Assembly (NCBI GenBank): GCA_018268395.1
Contig: JAFDWQ010000009.1
Location: 353,896-417,895 of the forward strand
Reading direction: 5' to 3'
DNA: 64,000 nucleotides
DNA from: Armatimonadota bacterium
GTDB lineage: Bacteria; Armatimonadota; Fimbriimonadia; Fimbriimonadales; Fimbriimonadaceae
This document shows, in pieces, positions 52,097 through 61,324 of the stretch. The notes under the pieces are model-generated. The model saw only the letters and a program-made list of their open reading frames with translations. It was not told where the DNA came from and did not search any database. The number at the start of each line of letters is the position of its first letter. Within the stretch, counting starts at the first letter, position 1. The position numbers and the translations under genes were made by a program.

Positions 52097-52232
52097 GTCG
52101 CGTCCCAAGGAGTCGGTGTCCGATGGCGACGTCGGAGCCGGGTACGACTCGAGAACGCCGGTTCCCGTTCCTATCGTTTTTTTTCGGACGAAGGACCGAG
52201 GGAGGCGTCTTCGTACATGGAGACACGACGTC

Positions 52233-52751
52233 ATGAAGCGAAGTCCACTATTTAGACCCTTGATCGGCGTGATGCTGTGCTGCGCGACCCTGTTGGTCGT
52301 GACTCAACGCGCCTTTGCTCAACCCTCCGACAAGGACGCGAACTTCATCCGGCGGTCGAACATGGGCCACATGATGGAAGTCAAGCTGGGAGAACTGGCC
52401 CAGCGGCAGGGTCGGTCCAAGTTCGTGAAGATGTTCGGCGCGATGATGGTGAAAGACCACAACGCGGCCCACGACGAGGTCGTGCAGTTGGCGCGGATCA
52501 AAGGCGTGAAGATCGACGACGGCTTGGACGCCGAACACTACAAGGTGTTCGACAGGCTGTCGAAGTTGAACGGCGCGGCGTTCGACCGAGCCTATCGAGC
52601 CTTAATGCTCGACGATCACAAAAAGGACTACGCGGCCTTCGACCGGATGACGACCGCGGCCGACGACAACGACGTACGGAACTATGCGATGAGGTACGCC
52701 CCACTTGTAAAGTCGCACTGGGCGACCTTGAAGAAAGGCAAGATGAGCTGA
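52233..52751 (+). CDS. Secreted DUF4142 protein
   Basis: This encodes 172 residues from the ATG at 52233, with a signal peptide ending near QRAFA. The mature helical bundle contains NMGHMMEVKLGELAQRQG, KMFGAMMVKDHNAAHDEV and LDDHKKDYAAFDRM, matching the ferritin-like DUF4142 pattern. The family is periplasmic and of unknown function, and has been linked to stress in some bacteria. Confidence 0.85.
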   Translation: MKRSPLFRPLIGVMLCCATLLVVTQRAFAQPSDKDANFIRRSNMGHMMEVKLGELAQRQGRSKFVKMFGAMMVKDHNAAHDEVVQLARIKGVKIDDGLDAEHYKVFDRLSKLNGAAFDRAYRALMLDDHKKDYAAFDRMTTAADDNDVRNYAMRYAPLVKSHWATLKKGKMS

Positions 52752-52792
52752 CGACGGGCCGGTCGGTCCCGGGTGCGGGTACCGTCCGCGAT

Positions 52793-54601
52793 GTGACCAC
52801 GGCCGCCATCGGACTCGCCCTGGTCCTTAACGCGATGGGCAACGGGCCTGCCACGACCGAAGACGCACTGATCCCTCTCGAAGCCGGCGCCGTGAAACTG
52901 CAGGGCGGTCTGCTTGGCGACCGTTACAAGGCCAGCATACATAACCGGCTGGTGAAGGTCGGCGAGGACGATCTGCTGGACTGCTTCGAGCGACGGGACG
53001 CACCGCACCAGGACTGGCAAGGCGAGCACGTCGGCAAGTTCCTGCACGCCGCCACGCTCATTTGGGCCGTCACGGGCGATCCCGGTCTCCGCAAGAAGAC
53101 GCAGAGGGTCGTCGAGAGGCTGATCAGGACGCAAGAGCCTGACGGCTACCTCGGCACCTATCCCAAGGCCGAGCGATGGACCAAGTGGGACGTCTGGGTC
53201 CATAAGTACAACCTGATCGGCCTCCTCACGTATTCACGGTATGCCCAGGACGGACGGGCCGCCACCGCCGCGAAACGGATCGGTGACCTCCTTGTCCGGA
53301 CGTTCGGGGTAGGGCCTGGCCAACGCGACATCAACAAAGCGGGCGAACACGTCGGAATGGCCGCGACGAGCGTTCTCGAGCCAGTGGTCCTTCTGGCCCG
53401 AGAAACGGGAGACCACCGTTACTTGGAGTTCGCTCGGTGGATCGTCGATAACTACGACTCGCCCGGAGGTCCTGCGGTCCTCAAGTCCTTGGAACGGACG
53501 GGAAACGTCCGGTCCGTCGCGAACGCCAAAGCCTACGAGATGACGTCCAACTTCGTCGGGCTGCTCGAATTCTACCGTTCGACGCGGGACAAGCGCCTCC
53601 TCGACGACGTCCTGACAGCTTGGAACGACATTACGGGGCACAGGCTCTACGTGACGGGTTCCGGAAGCAACCGCGAGCTTTGGACGGACGACCGCTGTCT
53701 TCCCAACGATGCGTCCGTCAACCCGAACGAGACGTGCGTTACGGTCACATGGGAGCAACTCAACCACCAGTTGCTCCGCATCACAGGAGAGTCCAAGTTC
53801 GCGGACCGTCTGGAGCAGACGGTGACGAACCATTTGCTCGGCGCCCAACGGCCGGACGGAGGGGCCTGGGCGTACTACTCGGCCCTCAAAGGGACGAAGC
53901 CGTACGGGTCGACGACGAACTGCTGCGTGTCGAGCGGCCCTCGGGGTCTGGCGCTGCTCCCGTTCTCCGCAGTGATGACGACTCCGAAAGGAGGTCTCGT
54001 CGTCAACCTCTTCACCGATGCCCTCGTCAAGACGAAGCTGGATTCCCGTCCTGTCTCTTTGAAAGTGGAGACGGCCTACCCCGACGGTGGGGACGTCGAT
54101 CTGATCCTGGGCACCGACGGGAGCCGCCAAAAGTTCCCTCTTTGGATCCGGATTCCGGGATGGGCGAAGGACCTTCAGCTCGAGATCGACGGGCGCGAAA
54201 TCAGCGTGAAGACCGACGGACACGGCTATGTCAGGCTCGAACGCTCCTGGTCTCGGACGACGAAGGTCAGCCTTCGTATGCACATGGGGCCGTGGGTCGT
54301 AGAAGGAACCGACGGCAACGCCGGACAAGTCCACGTCCGGTACGGACCGTGCGTCATGGCGTTGGACACGGACCTGAACCCGGGCATCGGCGACCTTGCG
54401 GATTGGGCGCTCGTCCCGTCGACCGTGAGCGTCGCTCCACCGGACGGGATCAAGCCGGCCGGTGACGTCCGCTTGAGCGCCCGGATCGTATCGCGGACAG
54501 GGCTCGGACGGACCGTTCTCTTGACGCCGTTCGCGTTCGCCGGCCGTGACGGTCGGTCGGCGTATACGGTTTGGATGCGGCGTGCGAAAGACTCGGATTG
54601 A
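52793..54601 (+). CDS. GH127-like beta-L-arabinofuranosidase family protein
   Basis: This encodes 602 residues from GTG 52793, with a hydrophobic leader (TTAAIGLALVLNAMG) that fits a weak signal peptide. The alpha/alpha barrel carries PNETCVTVTWEQLNHQLLRI (Glu and Cys near residue 305) and TTNCCVSSGPRGLALLP (paired Cys near 382). These are the zinc-binding and nucleophile Cys/Glu residues of the GH127 (DUF1680) family. A C-terminal beta-sandwich follows. It probably releases beta-L-arabinofuranose or a related sugar. Confidence 0.85.
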   Translation: MTTAAIGLALVLNAMGNGPATTEDALIPLEAGAVKLQGGLLGDRYKASIHNRLVKVGEDDLLDCFERRDAPHQDWQGEHVGKFLHAATLIWAVTGDPGLRKKTQRVVERLIRTQEPDGYLGTYPKAERWTKWDVWVHKYNLIGLLTYSRYAQDGRAATAAKRIGDLLVRTFGVGPGQRDINKAGEHVGMAATSVLEPVVLLARETGDHRYLEFARWIVDNYDSPGGPAVLKSLERTGNVRSVANAKAYEMTSNFVGLLEFYRSTRDKRLLDDVLTAWNDITGHRLYVTGSGSNRELWTDDRCLPNDASVNPNETCVTVTWEQLNHQLLRITGESKFADRLEQTVTNHLLGAQRPDGGAWAYYSALKGTKPYGSTTNCCVSSGPRGLALLPFSAVMTTPKGGLVVNLFTDALVKTKLDSRPVSLKVETAYPDGGDVDLILGTDGSRQKFPLWIRIPGWAKDLQLEIDGREISVKTDGHGYVRLERSWSRTTKVSLRMHMGPWVVEGTDGNAGQVHVRYGPCVMALDTDLNPGIGDLADWALVPSTVSVAPPDGIKPAGDVRLSARIVSRTGLGRTVLLTPFAFAGRDGRSAYTVWMRRAKDSD

Positions 54602-54633
54602 GCGCGCCCAGTCGGGACGGGTAACGTCCCGCC

Positions 54634-57435
54634 ATGCAGCTTCTGACCGCGCTTGCGCTGGCCACGGTCGCGACCGGCACGCGACAACCCCGCTTGACGG
54701 CCTTGAGCGCCGATTTGGGAAGCGTCCTGCCGGATAGGGCTGCCGTCACGATTTCAGGCCCGAGCGACGTTTGGGGAGAGGACGTCGGCGTCCGCCTGAC
54801 CGAAACGAACGGCGAGATCGTCGAAACGTGGCTTGCCAAAGACGCGCAAGGGAAGACTCGCACCGTCTTATCGACGCCGACCGCCGAAGGGCTTCCCTTG
54901 AGCAAAGGGCCGCGCGTCCCGACGGCGCTCCGCGAGTCGACGTCGTCGCGCCTGTTCAGCGAGGCGCCGACCCTCCGGTTTACAAAGTCGGCCATCAACA
55001 CCGGCCCAGGCGGCACGAAAACGATCGTGCTCGTTTCCGAATCGGACCGCGTCCTCATGGTCAAGAGGATCACGGTACCGGCAAAGGGCCACAAACTCCG
55101 CATCGAGATGACGACGACCTTCCGCTCGGGAAAGCCGTTGCTCGAGTACTTGCTCTTGTCCTATGCCTTCACGCCTGACGGACAGAGGACGTCGGTCGCC
55201 GGTCTGCCGGATTCCACGTTCAGCCCTGGCCTGCGCAAGAACGACAACGAAGTCGTCGGGGACCATTTCTTTAGATGCCCTGCGGTTTCGGCCCAGAAAG
55301 GGACGCTGGCTGCGATCGTGCTTCCGGACGTCGAGGTCTTGGCAGAGAACAGACCGATGCCGACGATCGTCGACCTGGACTGTCGGAACGGCGTCGTCGA
55401 CGCTCCCTTGCTCTCCTATGGTTTCTGCGACCACAAGGTGGTCAGTCACGTCGCGTACGCTCACGATCCGTCGATGCTCCGGCGCGTTCCCAAGGAACTC
55501 GAACTGGCGATGGACGTCATCGTCACGGCGAAGGCGGTTCCCTTTGGCGCCTTCCAACTCGCTGCAGACGAGACGTGGAAGACGGGCGAGCGCTACTTCG
55601 ATAAGATCCTGCCCCAGGCCATGCCGTTCGCCGACTACGCGAAGGTGTGCTATCCCGCCGCGTTCGCTGAGAGACAAGGCAACAACGTGCTCGGCTGGTT
55701 CGAGACTGAAATCGACGGAAAGCCGTGCGGCGGCGTCATGGCCGGCTGGGGCTACCAGCAAGGCTGGGTGAGTTGGCAACCCTGGTTCAACAATCTGCGA
55801 AGCGCTTGGGGCATGCGATGGTGGGGGCGAAAGCTCGGCGAGCCGGACTGGGTGCAAAAAGCCGACAAGATGCTGAACCTGGCACTGGCCGCTCCGATGA
55901 AGCAAGGCGCCTGTCCGACGACGTACCAATCGCGGGAGAAGACGTGGAAGGGATCCCTGATCATGCCGCGCAAGGATTGCTACTACGACTTGACCAATAT
56001 GGCGTGGAAGGGCGTGTGGATGCTCGAATGGCTCAAGTTCGACGACTGTCCGAGGCGTGACGACATCGACCGCCAGTGTCGGGAGATGGCCGATTGTATG
56101 GTCCGGTTCCAGAACGCGGACGGTTCGTTCCCCACGTGGTTGACCCAAGATCTCAAAGTCGTACCGGTCCTGGACCACAGTGCTCAATCGGCCCTGCCGG
56201 CATGGTTCCTCTTCGCGTACGCCGAACGGCACAAGGAACAGGCACGTTACCGCGAGGCGGCTCTTCGGGCGGCCGATTTCCTCGTGAAGCACGTCGTCGA
56301 CAAGCAGCTCTATTACGATTTCGAGACGTTCTTCTCGTGCTCGCCCAAAACGTGTCTGCAAGCCGACGGCAAGATCGACGACCTTGCGATGTGGGACCGC
56401 CACACCATGTCGCCCCCGCAGAACACGCTCAGCATGCATTGGGCTGCAGAAGCCTTGCGCCTCGCTGGAAACGCGACAAGGAACGCGAAGTACCACACGT
56501 ACGCGCTCCGCGCCCTCGACATGATGAACCTCTACCAGAACGTCTGGCCGATCTCGTACCGGAAGACGGCGTACACCTATGGTGGGTTCGGGGTACAGAA
56601 CTCTGACGGCGAGTACAACGACGCGCGCCAAGCCCAGTTCGGAACGACACTGTGCGACTTCGGGATGCAGTTCGGAAGGAAGGACTACTTCCAACGCGGT
56701 GTCGCCGCGACAAGAGCCGCGATGACCTTGATCAACCATCCCTTGCACGCCGAGTTTGGGATCTATCCGAACCCGAACTATCCGCTCGGCCTTCAGCCGG
56801 AAAACTGCTGTCACGGCGGCGGAGACCATCAGGCCGGCCGCACGGGTTTCGACTGGGGCGAAGGTTCGGGCCTGACGAGCATGGCCTATTTGCTGGACGC
56901 CTACGGGCCGACCGCTAAGGGCAAGGATTGGACGGTCCTCGTGGACGGCGGATCCCGAGGCATCGAGATGCTGAAAGCGTCCACTCCTCCGCTTCCTGTC
57001 GATCCGGTCTTCGACTTTGCCGACTGGCGGATGAAGGGTTGGACGGTCGTCGGAGACTTTGCCGAAGTGCCGACGTCTTCGACCCGGTTCGACTTTGGAA
57101 ACGCCGGACGACCCTTCATCGGGACGTGCGAGGACGGCACGGGCGGATACGACGACGCCTATACGGGATCCCTGCTCTCACCGAATTTCAAGGTCTCCAA
57201 ACCAAAAATGTCCCTCCTTGTGGGAGGCGGGAAGGGTAACGGCGTCTTCGTCGAACTGATCGACGCTTCGACGGGCAAGCGGATCTACGTCGAAAGGGGC
57301 CGGGACGCCGAGAAGATGGACCGGCGGACATGGGACGTTTCCCGTCTTAAGGACACGGTGCTCCAGCTCCGGATCGTCGACGACGAGCGCGGCGGATGGG
57401 GCCACATCAACGTCGGCGACGTCCGGTTCGAGTAA
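54634..57435 (+). CDS. Large secreted alpha/alpha-barrel protein with C-terminal beta-sandwich
   Basis: This encodes 933 residues with a short leader (MQLLTALALATVATG). Residues about 20-320 are beta-rich. About 330-750 form a helical barrel with many Trp and aromatic residues (GVMAGWGYQQGWVSWQPWFN), resembling glycosidase or glycan-lyase barrels. The last about 140 residues form a sandwich domain (FADWRMKGWTVVGDFAEVPT ... GGWGHINVGDVRF) of the type attached to GH32-like enzymes. No catalytic family can be assigned confidently. It follows the GH127 gene by 32 bases. Confidence 0.72.
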   Translation: MQLLTALALATVATGTRQPRLTALSADLGSVLPDRAAVTISGPSDVWGEDVGVRLTETNGEIVETWLAKDAQGKTRTVLSTPTAEGLPLSKGPRVPTALRESTSSRLFSEAPTLRFTKSAINTGPGGTKTIVLVSESDRVLMVKRITVPAKGHKLRIEMTTTFRSGKPLLEYLLLSYAFTPDGQRTSVAGLPDSTFSPGLRKNDNEVVGDHFFRCPAVSAQKGTLAAIVLPDVEVLAENRPMPTIVDLDCRNGVVDAPLLSYGFCDHKVVSHVAYAHDPSMLRRVPKELELAMDVIVTAKAVPFGAFQLAADETWKTGERYFDKILPQAMPFADYAKVCYPAAFAERQGNNVLGWFETEIDGKPCGGVMAGWGYQQGWVSWQPWFNNLRSAWGMRWWGRKLGEPDWVQKADKMLNLALAAPMKQGACPTTYQSREKTWKGSLIMPRKDCYYDLTNMAWKGVWMLEWLKFDDCPRRDDIDRQCREMADCMVRFQNADGSFPTWLTQDLKVVPVLDHSAQSALPAWFLFAYAERHKEQARYREAALRAADFLVKHVVDKQLYYDFETFFSCSPKTCLQADGKIDDLAMWDRHTMSPPQNTLSMHWAAEALRLAGNATRNAKYHTYALRALDMMNLYQNVWPISYRKTAYTYGGFGVQNSDGEYNDARQAQFGTTLCDFGMQFGRKDYFQRGVAATRAAMTLINHPLHAEFGIYPNPNYPLGLQPENCCHGGGDHQAGRTGFDWGEGSGLTSMAYLLDAYGPTAKGKDWTVLVDGGSRGIEMLKASTPPLPVDPVFDFADWRMKGWTVVGDFAEVPTSSTRFDFGNAGRPFIGTCEDGTGGYDDAYTGSLLSPNFKVSKPKMSLLVGGGKGNGVFVELIDASTGKRIYVERGRDAEKMDRRTWDVSRLKDTVLQLRIVDDERGGWGHINVGDVRFE

Positions 57436-57441
57436 CGGTCG

Positions 57442-58419
57442 TTATTCCGGCGTGCCGGGCAACAGCACGTCCTTGAGGCCGAAGTACGGGTCCTTGTAAG
57501 GGATCTTCAGGATCGTTTCCAGGACGGCGTCCCGGGCCTTGTCGATCTCAGGAAGCGACGGCTCGGACGCGAGCCAAAGGTGTACGACGGGCCGCACGCG
57601 CGTCATGTTCACCGAGGAATCACGCTTCATGACTTCGGCCGCGACCGCTTTGGGGTCACGGTCGCCGAGCGGCTTTCCGGAAACCCTGGCGATGGCGACG
57701 GAAGCCGGCATGGGCGTCAGGCTCATGTCCGAAATCCGGGAAGCCGCGACCAGGAACCTGTCCCGTTCCGGACTCGAACTTCGGCTCGGGGTCTGGACGC
57801 CGTCGGTCGGTGCCGCACCGAGAAGATCGAGGGTCGGCGACTCCATAACGGACTTGCCCATCGTCGTCGCCGTTCTGGGGATCATGTTTCCGAGCGACTT
57901 GTGGTAAGCGACGACCGACGCGTCGTCCGCTCTTGCCAAGTCCCTGATCGAGGCTCTGACCATGGGGAAGAAGTCGTCGGACGTGTAGACGCCCGGGTAG
58001 GCGTCAAGGACTTTCCCGTCGGGGTTGACCAGATACATTACGGCGTTGCCTCGCACGGTCCGGCGGATCTTCTTGCCGTCGCCCAGGTCGATCTCGATCT
58101 TCGGCACGGCGCGTACCATTTCCCAGGCGGGGACGACCTCCGTCGTGACCAGCTTCTTGAACTCCGGATCCTTGAACAAAGTCGCACGAAGGGTCCTGGC
58201 GTTGGCGCACGCCATCTCCTCGTCGATGCGTCCGAACATGCTGAGCAGGAGAACGGGCTTGCCCTGTCGCTTCGCCTCTGCCAGAGCGTCCTTCAGCGAG
58301 TTCCTCCACGAAATCCCGTTAACGTGAGTGGCCGAAGACGAGCCGCGGGCCCAGGCGACCCCGACCGCAGTGGCCAGGCCGCAAACGGCTACGGTTCCGA
58401 TGATGGCTTTTCGAGTCAT
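57442..58419 (-). CDS. Secreted thioredoxin-fold protein without a CxxC site
   Basis: This encodes 325 residues from the ATG at 58419; an in-frame start at 58440 adds seven residues. The signal peptide ends near GVAWARG. The fold includes SLKDALAEAKRQGKPVLLLS and YLVNPDGKVLDAYPGVYTSD, as in DUF255/thioredoxin_7-like proteins. The redox site position reads FGRIDEEMACANARTL, with a single Cys and no CxxC. It is therefore probably not an ordinary disulfide reductase. It is convergent with the 933-residue protein gene, six bases apart. Confidence 0.72.
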   Translation of the reverse strand: MTRKAIIGTVAVCGLATAVGVAWARGSSSATHVNGISWRNSLKDALAEAKRQGKPVLLLSMFGRIDEEMACANARTLRATLFKDPEFKKLVTTEVVPAWEMVRAVPKIEIDLGDGKKIRRTVRGNAVMYLVNPDGKVLDAYPGVYTSDDFFPMVRASIRDLARADDASVVAYHKSLGNMIPRTATTMGKSVMESPTLDLLGAAPTDGVQTPSRSSSPERDRFLVAASRISDMSLTPMPASVAIARVSGKPLGDRDPKAVAAEVMKRDSSVNMTRVRPVVHLWLASEPSLPEIDKARDAVLETILKIPYKDPYFGLKDVLLPGTPE

Positions 58420-58473
58420 GACGTCTTCTCTCTTGCGCACTAACGTTCCAACACGTTTCCGGTTACGCCGGTT

Positions 58474-60918
58474 TCAAAAGTGAAGACGTTTCAGCCGAAG
58501 CGAGTTGGCGATCACGGTGACGGAACTGAAGCTCATCGCTAAGGCCGCAAGCATGGGGCTGAGAAGGACGCCGGTCCAGGGATAAAGGACTCCTGCGGCT
58601 ACTGGAATGCCGAGAACGTTGTAGGCGAAGGCGAAGAAGAGGTTTTGACGGATCGCCCTCATCGTCGCCGTGCTGAGGCGACGTGCAGTGGCGAGGGCAC
58701 GCAGGTCACCTTTGACCAGGGTCACGCCGGCGCTTTGAATGGCGATTTGCGAGCCCGTCCCCATGGCGATCCCGACTTCGGCCTGGGCCAGGGCCGGCGC
58801 GTCGTTGATGCCGTCCCCCGCCATCGCCACCTTCCTCCCTTCCCTTTGCCACGCCGAAACGGCGTCTGCCTTTTCAAGCGGGGAGACCTCGGAGCGGATC
58901 TCCTCGATCCCGACCAATGAGGCGACGGCCGCTGCCGTCACCGCGTTGTCGCCCGTCAGCATGACGGGCCTCAGTCCTTCCGACCGGAGCTGCCGGACCG
59001 AGTCGGCTGCATCGGTCCGAACGGGATCGGACAGGCCTAAGGCCCCCAAGAGCCGGGCCCCCTTGGCGACGTACACGACGGTCCCTGCACGACGGCTCCA
59101 AGTATCGACGGTCGAAGCGACCGGAGCCGTTTCAATCCCGTCGTCCTGCAAGAAGGCCGCGTTCCCCACCAAGACCCGTTCCGAACCGACCAGGCCCTTT
59201 ACACCCCGCCCCGGCACGGCTTCGAAAGCCTCCACCTGAGACAACGGAAGGCCCCTGTCCGCAGCGGCCCGCAAGACGGCTTGGGCGAGCGGGTGCTCGC
59301 TCAGCGCTTCAAGCGCAGCCGCCGTTGCGACGACCTCGTCCGGAGAGGACGCCGGAACGGAAGCGACGTCGGTGACGTCCGGCCGACCCTGGGTGAGCGT
59401 CCCCGTCTTATCGATCCCCAGCGTGTCGACACGGCTAAGGGCTTCGAGCGCCTCGGCGTTCCGGATCAGGACGCCGTTTTGGGCTCCTTTTCCGAGCCCC
59501 ACGGTCACCGCCATGGGAGTGGCGAGCCCAAGGGCGCACGGGCACGCGATCATCAGGACCGAGACGGCGTTGATCACCGCATAAGCAAGAGACGGCGGCG
59601 GTCCGAACAACGCCCAGACGACGAACGTGACCACCGCTGCCGCTACGACGGTCGGCACGAAGTACGCGGCGACCGTGTCCGCCAGCTTTTGGACCGGAGC
59701 CTTCGTCCTTTGCGCTTCTTGGACGGTCTTGACGATCTGAGAAAGGAGCGTCGACGCTCCGACCTTCTCCGCCTTCATGACGAACGACCCCGTCTGGTTG
59801 ACGGTGCCGCCGATCACCGACGTCCCGGCCTCCTTTTGCACGGGCAACGGCTCACCGGTGACCATCGACTCGTCGACCGAACTTCGGCCTTCGGTCACCG
59901 TGCCGTCTGTGGGGACGGCTTCGCCCGGCTTGACCCGGAGCAGGTCGCCGACTTGGACGCGAGAGAGGGGCACTTCCTCGTCATGACACCCGTGGACGAC
60001 TGTCGCGGTCTTAGGGGCCAGATCGAGCAGTCCCCGAATGGCGCCTCCTGTCGCGTGCCGCGCCCGAAGTTCTAGGACTTGTCCGAGCAGCACTAGGGCC
60101 ACAATGGTCGCCGAAACCTCGAAGTAGACGGCGACTTGGCCGTCGTGCCCACGGAATCCGGCCGGGAACATGGAAGGGGCCAGTGTCGCGACGACGCTGT
60201 AAAGCCAGGCCACCCCCGTACCGACGGCGATCAACGTGAACATGTTGAGCCTCCTGTTCACGACAGAAGCCCAGCCTCTTTGGAAGAACGGCCGTCCACC
60301 CCATAAGACGACAGGCGACGAGAGGAGAAGTTCGACAAGATTCTGGACCGACGACAAAGGCTGTGGCCAATGCCGACCCGTCAGGTGCGGGACCATCGCC
60401 AAGACCAGGAGTGGGACGCTCAGCAGGGCAGCAACGAGCAACCGCCGCGACATCGACGCCAATTCGGGATCGTCCGACATGGCGCCGCCCCCGTCCATGG
60501 GCTCGAGCGCCATTCCGCAAACAGGGCAGACTCCAGGCCCGACTTGAACGATTTCCGGGTCCATAGGACACGTGTAGAGGGCGTCGGGATCTGCGTCCTC
60601 GTGCTGCGACCTCGAGGTGTCGAGGAACTTATCCGGGTCGGCGCTGAACCGTTCCAAACAACTTTGGCCGCAAAAGTAGTACGTTTCACCGCCATGCTCG
60701 ACCGAACCTGCCGCTTCTTCAGGCGTCACGTCCATCCCGCAGACCGGATCGAGAAAAGTGCCGAGCGGCCGGACATAAGACCTCGGCGCCGCTTGGAAGC
60801 GTTCCAGGCAGCTCTTGCTGCAAAAAGCGTAGGTCTCTCCGTCCTGTTCGACCGTCCCAGCGGCGTCTTCCAGCCGGACGTCCATGCCGCAGACCGGATC
60901 CTTGTACGTCGTTTTCAC
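58474..60918 (-). CDS. copA: Copper-exporting P1B-type ATPase with two YHS domains
   Basis: This encodes 814 residues from GTG 60918. The cytosolic N-terminus has two YHS domains (DPVCGMDV at about 7 and 57, each ending FCxxSCLERF) and a heavy-metal-binding [20 protein letters not shown] segment near 114. Eight membrane helices follow. The ion-site CPC is in [12 protein letters not shown], the phosphorylation motif is DKTGTLT, and the hinge is GDGINDAP. No classical HMA CxxC domain is present. It exports Cu+ and is the second gene after csoR, 18 bases away. Confidence 0.93.
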   Translation of the reverse strand: MKTTYKDPVCGMDVRLEDAAGTVEQDGETYAFCSKSCLERFQAAPRSYVRPLGTFLDPVCGMDVTPEEAAGSVEHGGETYYFCGQSCLERFSADPDKFLDTSRSQHEDADPDALYTCPMDPEIVQVGPGVCPVCGMALEPMDGGGAMSDDPELASMSRRLLVAALLSVPLLVLAMVPHLTGRHWPQPLSSVQNLVELLLSSPVVLWGGRPFFQRGWASVVNRRLNMFTLIAVGTGVAWLYSVVATLAPSMFPAGFRGHDGQVAVYFEVSATIVALVLLGQVLELRARHATGGAIRGLLDLAPKTATVVHGCHDEEVPLSRVQVGDLLRVKPGEAVPTDGTVTEGRSSVDESMVTGEPLPVQKEAGTSVIGGTVNQTGSFVMKAEKVGASTLLSQIVKTVQEAQRTKAPVQKLADTVAAYFVPTVVAAAVVTFVVWALFGPPPSLAYAVINAVSVLMIACPCALGLATPMAVTVGLGKGAQNGVLIRNAEALEALSRVDTLGIDKTGTLTQGRPDVTDVASVPASSPDEVVATAAALEALSEHPLAQAVLRAAADRGLPLSQVEAFEAVPGRGVKGLVGSERVLVGNAAFLQDDGIETAPVASTVDTWSRRAGTVVYVAKGARLLGALGLSDPVRTDAADSVRQLRSEGLRPVMLTGDNAVTAAAVASLVGIEEIRSEVSPLEKADAVSAWQREGRKVAMAGDGINDAPALAQAEVGIAMGTGSQIAIQSAGVTLVKGDLRALATARRLSTATMRAIRQNLFFAFAYNVLGIPVAAGVLYPWTGVLLSPMLAALAMSFSSVTVIANSLRLKRLHF

Positions 60919-60936
60919 CTTATACCCCTGCCCCTA

Positions 60937-61224
60937 TCAGCGCACAAGCCTCTTCAAGAGGTCGTCAAGTTCATCGAGAAGGTCGTCACGTGACATGGCC
61001 TGGGCCGTCGGATGCGGAGAGTCGGATCCGTGGCCGACGACGCAGTGTTTGATGTGGTTGACCGTCACCGTGGCGGCGACTTGATCGAGAGCAGACCTTA
61101 CTGCCGCGAGCTGCGTCAGGAGGTCGCCGCAATACGCCTGGTCCGCCACAAGCCGTCTCAACCCGCGGACCTGCCCCTCGATCCGGGCCAGCCTCCTGTC
61201 CACGGCCCGACGTTCCTCGGTCAT
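60937..61224 (-). CDS. csoR: CsoR-family copper-sensing repressor
   Basis: This is a 95-residue helical repressor of the CsoR/RcnR/FrmR family. The Cu+ ligand set is complete: Cys32 (AYCGDLLTQ), His57 and Cys61 (NHIKHC). Apo-CsoR binds a GC-rich operator and leaves it on Cu+ binding. The matching operator lies ten bases upstream of its start, and copA is downstream. Confidence 0.93.
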   Translation of the reverse strand: MTEERRAVDRRLARIEGQVRGLRRLVADQAYCGDLLTQLAAVRSALDQVAATVTVNHIKHCVVGHGSDSPHPTAQAMSRDDLLDELDDLLKRLVR

Positions 61225-61233
61225 TCTCCTCTT

Positions 61234-61249
61234 ATACCCCGCTGGGTAT
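61234..61249 (-). promoter_or_regulatory. CsoR-type operator
   Basis: The inverted repeat ATACCC-CGCT-GGGTAT lies just before csoR and matches the TACCC/GGGTA half-sites of CsoR operators. A further half-site (TATACCCC at 60921-60928) overlaps the ribosome-binding region of copA. Confidence 0.8.
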
Positions 61250-61324
61250 CTCGGCTCCGTGGACCAAGTCCCGCAAGCCGGGCTTGGACAGTTCGACCGG
61301 ACGCCCCGAGTCAGGCTTCTGTAC

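Noticed and set aside
54868..56829. 653-codon minus-strand frame
   Set aside because: Antisense shadow of the 933-residue secreted protein; composition is dominated by Arg, Val and His.
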